Assembly (NCBI GenBank): GCA_017645485.1
Contig: JAGCOI010000055.1
Coordinates: 1 to 10,814, forward strand
Direction of reading: 5' to 3'
From: Alphaproteobacteria bacterium
GTDB lineage: Bacteria; Pseudomonadota; Alphaproteobacteria; RF32; CAG-239
DNA length: 10,814 nt
The translations under genes and the position numbers were made by a program. Below are positions 8,401 to 10,814 of the stretch, piece by piece. The notes below the pieces were generated by a model, which worked only from the letters and a program-made list of their open reading frames with translations, was not told the origin of the DNA and did no database searches. How positions within the stretch are numbered: the first letter of the stretch is position 1; every line of letters begins with the position of its first letter.

Positions 8401-10814
8401 TGTAATCATGAAGACAAATATGACGGCTTTACATGTAATGACGGCTGGAAGAAGAATGCGGCCGGTACGGCTTGTATTGCCAAGACTTGTGCCGATTATC
8501 CGGATTTCCCGGATGCAACATGTCGAGACGGCTTTGACTGCTCGCATGAACCGAAGAATTTGGGCGATGTGATGACAGAGTGCTATGTACATGATAAGTG
8601 CGATTCTTCACACTGCGGTGAAAACGGTGTCGGTTGTGCGACAGAACTTAATGCTTGTGCAGGCTTTCCGCACTCTGTGATTGCAAATGCGACGATGAAT
8701 ACGAGCGCAGGTCATACGTGCGATAAGATAACCAAGACGGCAGATAAATGTGTTCATGAAACAAAATATAATGACTTTACATGTAATGACGGTTGGAAGA
8801 AAAATGCGGCCGGTACGGCTTGCGTGGCTAAGACCTGTGCCGATTATACGGATTATCCGGATGCATCTTGCTCATCGCCGTACGTTTGCAATAATCAAAA
8901 GAAGAATTTGGGCGGTGTGATGACGACCTGCTATGTGAAGACAGGTTGCGACACAAACCACTGTAACTGGACGGCCTGCGATAAAGACGTGAAGCCTTGT
9001 TCGACATATCCGTACAATGCAATTGCTCACGCAACGATGGGTAATGCTTGCGCCAAACGTGTGAAGAACGGTGAAGCATGTGCCGATTCAACCGTGTATG
9101 ATTCATTTACATGTAACACCGGTTGGAAAGTTTCAGGTACAAGCTGTATTGAGAAACATTGCAGTGACTATAACAAAGATCCGGATAACTTCCCTGAAGA
9201 TTCTTGTGATGCAAACTGCTTTATTTGTACGTCAAAATCCGAACCGACGGGCGATAAAAACACAACCTGTTGGCATAAAGAAAACAAGGTGTGTTCGACA
9301 TACACCGGTTGGATGGCTGCAAATGAACGCAGTACGGATTATTTCACGTATGAGAGCGACCAGAAATGTACAGGTGCCGTGAACGGTGTTAATACAAACA
9401 CGACGTGTTATAAGGTAAACGGATGTAATGCGGCTAACGGTTATCTGCCTTCTACCGAGGTTAGTGCAGACATATTTATATATGACGAAAAGAGTTCGGG
9501 CGGTTATACTTGCCGTAAGGCTTTGAGTTGTAAAGAAAGCAACAATTGGTTCAATTATGATAAGTTAGGTCAGTATAAAGGTATTTACTTTAACTTAAAT
9601 GAAGATACAAAGAGCGGTGTTGCCTGCTATAAGGTGTCGGGTTGTTCGCAATATGCATACAGCAGTCAGCCGGATACAACATATTTCAAATCAACGAAGT
9701 TTGATGAGACATATTCCAACGGCAAGAAATGTTGGATTATGACCGGTATGGCAGATTATGCTTATGCAAGTGCGGAATTACCGAAGTTCTTTGCATATGA
9801 AAATCAGACGGCATATTTGAACGGTACAAGCACGCAAAAGACATATTATCGCGTTAAACAATGCGCACAATATGCTTATGATGCTCAGCCGAGCAGTAAG
9901 TACTTTACATCAAGTTCGCAAACAAGAAAGAAACTCGGCACAAGTACGGATATTACGTGTTGGAATGTGACGGGTAAGACAAATTACGCCTATGAAGCGA
10001 GCGGCAAAGAAACGAGATATTTTGCCTATGATTCAGGGGTGACACGCTATTTGAACGGTACAAGTACGCAAGTGACATATTATAATGTGACGGGTTGTGC
10101 AAGCAGTGCTTCAAATACGAGCCAAAACACAACAATTTATGTTGTTCGTGATAAGACACAATATCTGGAAGGTACATCAACAACTCTTAAATGTTATTCA
10201 CCCGAGAGTTGTAACAAGGGTTATAAACAAGCGACGGCTTCGAACAATTACGGCTTCAGTTGTACAATATGTCCGACAGGTTCGTATAACGATACGGCAG
10301 GTAGTGCAACATGTACAAGTTGTTCGGCGGGTACTTATTCGGCAGCACAAGGTGCGACATCGGTTTCAACATGTACAAAATGTGTGGCCGGTAAATGGTC
10401 GACGGCCGGTGCCAGCCAATGCACAAATTGTGCGGACGGTAAATGGTCGACAGAAGGCAGAGGCTCTCAATGTGTTGATGATTGCGAAGCAGGTTATTCA
10501 TGTAAAGACGGTTCTAAGACAAAATGCGGTGTCGGTACATGGGCAGGTGCCGGTCAAAGTGCTTGTACACAATGCGTAGCGGGTACATATTCAACAGCAC
10601 TTGGTGCGACATCGGTTTCAACATGTACAAATTGTGCGGCCGGTAAATGGTCAAATGCCGGCAGAGGCTCTCAATGTACAGATAATTGCGAAGCAGGTTA
10701 TGCATGTAAGAACGGGGCAAAGACACAATGCGTTGCCGGTACGTATGCGCTTGCCGGTCAAAGCACTTGTACAAACTGTGCGGCAGGTAAGTGGTCAACA
10801 GCAGGTCGGACAAC
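2383..10814 (+). CDS. Giant exported cysteine-rich repeat protein, at least 2810 residues, 3' end outside window
   Basis: I read the frame codon by codon from 2383 to 10812 and found no stop, so the gene continues past the window. About 255 of 2810 residues are cysteine, with many Tyr, Gly, Asn and Thr and few long hydrophobic runs. Residues 1-21 are a Sec signal peptide; no further membrane segment is obvious. The rest is a string of Cys-spaced repeat families: CxC ladder (about 66-266), three CxC/CCNG modules (349-826), CxxC ladder (827-1451), C[YFW]xxxxC zone (1452-1835), four units of about 115 residues (1836-2295), a 38-residue array (2415-2603) and ephrin-receptor-like repeats from 2610 on. 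I recognise no enzyme domain. The protein probably folds outside the cytoplasm with many disulfides, as a surface filament, adhesin or shield; this is inference. It is transcribed away from the STAS-PP2C operon. Whether it ends in an anchor or secretion domain cannot be seen. Confidence 0.95.
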   Translation, partial: MRKIWVFLFLGAMCAPFTAQAKVCFLPSVFGGDEYCLSDEEAAQYEGCRGFEQTVPCLPGQEQLSCTHNGKTYYHCYCRKDTYTYADHPEYRCKEGYTEECGCIAQNVECAPEYMYRGDGFGHCKDYPRARGVDGCVLPNGEVFYKSCTCSEQDYPYECRETGLKKPQDPDMKCVAPDGSERYSKCYCDAEHGWSPNECKDQGAGCTEPVSQVTANAGELICSQCKEVACGNENLTNIETVYCDDAGKVTYSCEALGYTYAPNGTCPAGTRDAGKEGVRCPFDRNFMNCDVLTKCAQTEEQCKKNNVGATKCERDETIELGTKCWTVTECDESKGYISTGLGTCMRLGCSEGYQPGLTAGQCSGGKYMGLEKNLDAQGRVRYSGGEECAKCVCKIPDTATCYYTSHKTDTTEPIQLNERVSHMPVYIGYNAYLEDKCCNGYYATCHSSCEGDMYGIYDKARPKVLIGYFDDKYNAYDLTGQPIGQVNKTTGKVYSGLTEIGSARKLFDVHATGYTVCEACGQKYYTLVSCEEGYAPSDGQCVERKCDTINGYRAIKDSSECETNGGLYKGKEGWDTVNQADPQNPTNPVQSGDIVCKKCVCNASADKCKWSDKNKDKDGELKDEDLCCNGYYKDCHVSESMPKTATEAACQDAKATSKKRYKACGQPEKCVIEDCISGYDLINNKCIISSCPVNYDTGKQSVNDCGSGSGWSISVAEENGEQISQGGKKCTKCECTASADCKWSEVNAGKASLGDVCCNGLYKTCISQCAGVSNEAQLVTGAGADASQGVANKETCKACGNTTYIATACRTLNGYVLKDGKCEHQGCPAGWWTEGSQTCSEGEEAVAHEINTDNGHRCMQCQVAKCAAGYATDELGCATETVSSMYWKVNTSKKQGKSGSKDCYKCEAKTCVDMGGKTECDPATENSTPVTYFDGSDQTFKTDCSTCTEKTKDEKCSYAYGNKYFGYEEGKKCGTAANGGVAVGVFKATEDGCFTCSTCAEAGEGYYSSQTKCPKGYTCEYNNDTGCYMIIGCANNYYENDCAIKEHGNEGWDWTEVVLEMPYATPKCGSCAAKQCPDNLSASPQCAAGREVVQLATSYSGSATCGSCVCAQGYGESLDKCGETKEVGWKFDENDTNTCKECKVRTCEDYGYTEDKGDKKGYVKSERKVTIGDNTEYSCYEYLPKEKCDGDGVLNLEACGVGAWKLSGWNGDQVGEEKCYNCEPVRTTCPEGTGSSDDMSTCGANGALGWELTETINTYKNGDEPCYTCKALKCEDNYVINADCHPLSEIKVASSTRYNGANVCYTCVCNTPNYQSDAANCGTKGDMGGWKFNTSDKCNYCSVKDCTDYGYEGLSCAEGYEPSAQSNEYLGDEQKTCVTCQVKRCAAGYATPTEGCGDYRKLNPNVSNGKSGEEICYQCVCNNDIGYYEQTPTGARVDSQQYDGCVKPTGCADNLVISGTAGLSYFNTTEAGTFNIGSTSATCYAVNGCNVATSTLGTPTAERQKMFEYSYYELAGTKCYYPTDCKSGYLRGLECNDPLAGYTLAYEAVERDTWIDITCRLCREKSCHSQDYYNVSGTEYLCPADRTCILETTPLGSKCNQGQACATTSDYVHPSVKDVVHFKYGGTNVFGRSASDMLDCVELTGCNTDQGSYDSKAGVANYLHVVEGLVNFSNYKQGTKECFTGVYFCNNDLEYYDTDSLCVGAYVGRKCVVEDITQCYIKGLCDNEKGYWDKKTTGSEPAANCLEAYPVGHICLFNNAANSQCYYKTACNGNRYYTDEQTCESKHTGRTCSIGDNTDCYVPKGCDTEHNYWDTDQDCVSHNAGWLCNDDNVEKCFVKYKCDNTHCDATCSTETVVCPSSQYPFTKRDHADMHGECQPISAGGTFNCSYDTKVYESFTCHDSDGWKYDNKTKPTECISKVCSDFDDYKLAECPTDRYVCLNTTRTLGSVAKQCYKLNGCNATHCGQDCATTLDACEGFPYSVIAHATMTPGAEHKCDKITKTNDTCNHEDKYDGFTCNDGWKKNAAGTACIAKTCADYPDFPDATCRDGFDCSHEPKNLGDVMTECYVHDKCDSSHCGENGVGCATELNACAGFPHSVIANATMNTSAGHTCDKITKTADKCVHETKYNDFTCNDGWKKNAAGTACVAKTCADYTDYPDASCSSPYVCNNQKKNLGGVMTTCYVKTGCDTNHCNWTACDKDVKPCSTYPYNAIAHATMGNACAKRVKNGEACADSTVYDSFTCNTGWKVSGTSCIEKHCSDYNKDPDNFPEDSCDANCFICTSKSEPTGDKNTTCWHKENKVCSTYTGWMAANERSTDYFTYESDQKCTGAVNGVNTNTTCYKVNGCNAANGYLPSTEVSADIFIYDEKSSGGYTCRKALSCKESNNWFNYDKLGQYKGIYFNLNEDTKSGVACYKVSGCSQYAYSSQPDTTYFKSTKFDETYSNGKKCWIMTGMADYAYASAELPKFFAYENQTAYLNGTSTQKTYYRVKQCAQYAYDAQPSSKYFTSSSQTRKKLGTSTDITCWNVTGKTNYAYEASGKETRYFAYDSGVTRYLNGTSTQVTYYNVTGCASSASNTSQNTTIYVVRDKTQYLEGTSTTLKCYSPESCNKGYKQATASNNYGFSCTICPTGSYNDTAGSATCTSCSAGTYSAAQGATSVSTCTKCVAGKWSTAGASQCTNCADGKWSTEGRGSQCVDDCEAGYSCKDGSKTKCGVGTWAGAGQSACTQCVAGTYSTALGATSVSTCTNCAAGKWSNAGRGSQCTDNCEAGYACKNGAKTQCVAGTYALAGQSTCTNCAAGKWSTAGRT
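2578..3180 (+). repeat. N-terminal divergent CxC repeat ladder
   Basis: The protein repeats the pattern C-x(2-3)-[NDA]G-x(3)-Y-x(0-2)-C-x-C, or a single final Cys. It starts at 2578 (CTHNGKTYYHCYC), 2788 (CVLPNGEVFYKSCTC), 2902 (CVAPDGSERYSKCYC) and, more weakly, 3109 (CDDAGKVTYSC). The first three units are followed by a loop rich in acidic residues with a Cys or ExC. Spacing is irregular and DNA identity is low, so these are old repeats. The family is not one I can name. Confidence 0.6.
3427..4860 (+). repeat. Three-copy CxC...CCNG[YL]Y module
   Basis: Three protein-level copies run 3427-4017 (197 residues), 4018-4452 (145) and 4453-4860 (136). Each contains, in order, a GY or similar turn, a K-C-x-C stretch (CAKCVC, CKKCVC, CTKCEC), a short loop with Cys and often Trp (CKW), CCNG[YL]Y-x(2)-C, an ACG motif, and C-x(4)-GY-x(5-6)-C. 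Copy 1 is longer because of insertions around 3481-3540 and 3736-3930. The order of motifs is strictly kept while the loops vary, as expected for a disulfide-bonded module. Confidence 0.75.
4861..6735 (+). repeat. CxxC ladder, units of about 35-50 residues
   Basis: CxxC pairs recur at 4954, 5089, 5212, 5359, 5584, 5695, 5797, 6037, 6178, 6292, 6394, 6511 and 6628, mostly 100-150 bases apart. The typical unit reads GW-[KDE]-x(6-14)-C-[YKGN]-x-C-x(3-4)-C followed by a GY turn and another Cys. Several pairs extend to CxxCxC (CGSCVC, CYTCVC, CYQCVC). The regular spacing without conserved metal-site residues around the pairs argues for disulfides rather than zinc ribbons. Two wider gaps, 5359-5584 and 5797-6037, look like degenerate units. 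Confidence 0.7.
6736..7887 (+). repeat. Transition zone with C[YF]xxxxC motifs
   Basis: Here the CxxC pair is replaced by C-[YF]-x(4)-C or a close variant, at 6829 (CYAVNGC), 6937 (CYYPTDC), 7426 (CFTGVYFC), 7537 (CYIKGLC), 7675 (CYYKTAC) and 7780 (CYVPKGC). The last three units also share a Y-[WY]-[DT]-x-[DK] turn (KGYWDKK, NRYYTDE, HNYWDTD). Cysteine density is lower than in the ladder before it, and 7201-7260 and 7321-7380 encode no cysteine. No domain was recognised. Confidence 0.55.
7888..9267 (+). repeat. Four tandem units of about 115 residues (CYxxxxCxxxHC...FTCNxGWK)
   Basis: Units begin with the C[YF]xxxxC motif at 7888, 8242, 8581 and 8929 and are 354, 339, 348 and 339 bases long; a fifth start at 9268 (CWHKENKVC) ends the array. 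The shared order is C[YF]xxxxCD-x-x-HC, a Cys pair, FP-[YH]-S-V-I-A-x-ATM (or similar), CDKITKT, a Cys, Y-x-x-FTCN-x-GWK, C[IV]AKTCADY and a final xLGxVxxxC. Around the 8428 and 8776 junctions the DNA is almost identical between neighbours (for example FTCNDGWKKNAAGTAC in both), which points to recent unequal exchange. The first unit is the most diverged. Confidence 0.85.
9625..10191 (+). repeat. Five units of about 38 residues with alternating loss of the motif cysteines
   Basis: Units begin at 9625 (CYKVSGC), 9730 (CWIMTGM), 9844 (YYRVKQC), 9958 (CWNVTGK) and 10078 (YYNVTGC), with lengths of 105, 114, 114, 120 and 114 bases. They end where CYSPESC starts at 10192. Each unit continues with a [QNS]YAY-like stretch, an aromatic strand ([TY]YF or YFAY) and an [LN]-G-[TK]-S/T turn before the next motif. 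Inner units keep either the first or the last Cys, in strict alternation. Units 2 and 4 share the stretch YLNGTSTQ at 9814 and 10048, so a two-unit period of 228-234 bases lies on top of the single-unit period. Confidence 0.8.
10210..10814 (+). repeat. Ephrin-receptor-like (GCC2/GCC3-type) Cys repeats, continuing past the window
   Basis: Units follow C-x(2)-C-x-x-G-x-[YW]-[SN]-x(2)-[AT]-G-x(3-9)-C, as in CTICPTGSYNDTAGSATC and CTKCVAGKWSTAGASQC. This is the pattern of the ephrin-type receptor-like/GCC2-GCC3 family, best known from eukaryotic surface receptors but also present in bacterial exported proteins. A higher-order unit (GTYS..GATSVSTC, AGKWS..GRGSQC, CEAGY[SA]CK[DN]G) recurs at 252 bases: 10351-10379 and 10603-10631 are identical over 29 bases. 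The first copy has one extra small unit. The array is still in frame when the sequence ends. Confidence 0.8.

Noticed and set aside
10097..10579. 160-codon plus-strand open frame inside the giant gene
   Set aside because: It overlaps the giant gene in another frame, lacks domain features and a credible start context, and is rich in Val, Arg and Gln as expected of a shifted reading of the Cys-repeat DNA.
2383..10814. A eukaryotic (protist) origin, suggested by receptor-like Cys repeats
   Set aside because: The gene has a bacterial Shine-Dalgarno, no introns, and a neighbouring bacterial operon with an ATGA overlap and a HAMP/PP2C sensor.
7888..10814. Tandem DNA repeats as a CRISPR array or mobile element
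   Set aside because: The repeats are 100-350 bases long, in frame, diverged, and without unique spacers or terminal inverted repeats; they encode protein modules.

Overview
The window reads as bacterial DNA with moderate-to-low GC, from a Gram-negative-type organism. It has tight prokaryotic gene packing, Shine-Dalgarno sites, an ATGA stop/start overlap, a HAMP/PP2C sensor and a Sec-type signal peptide. The best guess at a source is an uncultured host-associated alphaproteobacterium, because such genomes are known to me for giant Cys-rich repeat proteins. No marker gene is present to prove this, so the taxonomy is inference. No tRNA, rRNA, CRISPR array, insertion sequence or convincing intrinsic terminator was seen.

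Layout: positions 1-2112 hold a two-gene operon on the minus strand. A 105-residue STAS-domain anti-anti-sigma-type protein (1795-2112) is followed, with a 4-base overlap, by a membrane-bound sensor phosphatase. The phosphatase is ordered TM, extracytoplasmic Cache-like sensor, TM, HAMP, PP2C/SpoIIE (1798 to the left edge, C-terminus cut off). Together they are the phosphatase and substrate halves of a partner-switching module; the HATPase-type kinase and final target are not in the window. A 270-bp AT-rich intergenic region (2113-2382) carries divergent promoter candidates.

From 2383 to the right edge there is one uninterrupted plus-strand reading frame of at least 2810 codons with no stop. 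I checked it codon by codon. It encodes a giant exported protein with a signal peptide and about 255 cysteines (about 9 percent), with no obvious membrane segment after the signal. It is built from successive families of cysteine-spaced repeats: an N-terminal CxC ladder; a three-copy CxC/CCNG module; a CxxC ladder; a C[YFW]xxxxC zone; a four-copy array of about 115 residues; a 38-residue array in which the two motif cysteines are lost alternately; and a C-terminal array resembling eukaryotic ephrin-receptor/GCC2-GCC3 repeats, still running at the window end. The function is unknown. A secreted, disulfide-stabilised surface filament or adhesin is the most natural inference. Nothing in the sequence proves that the divergent sensor operon controls it; shared upstream DNA is the only link.
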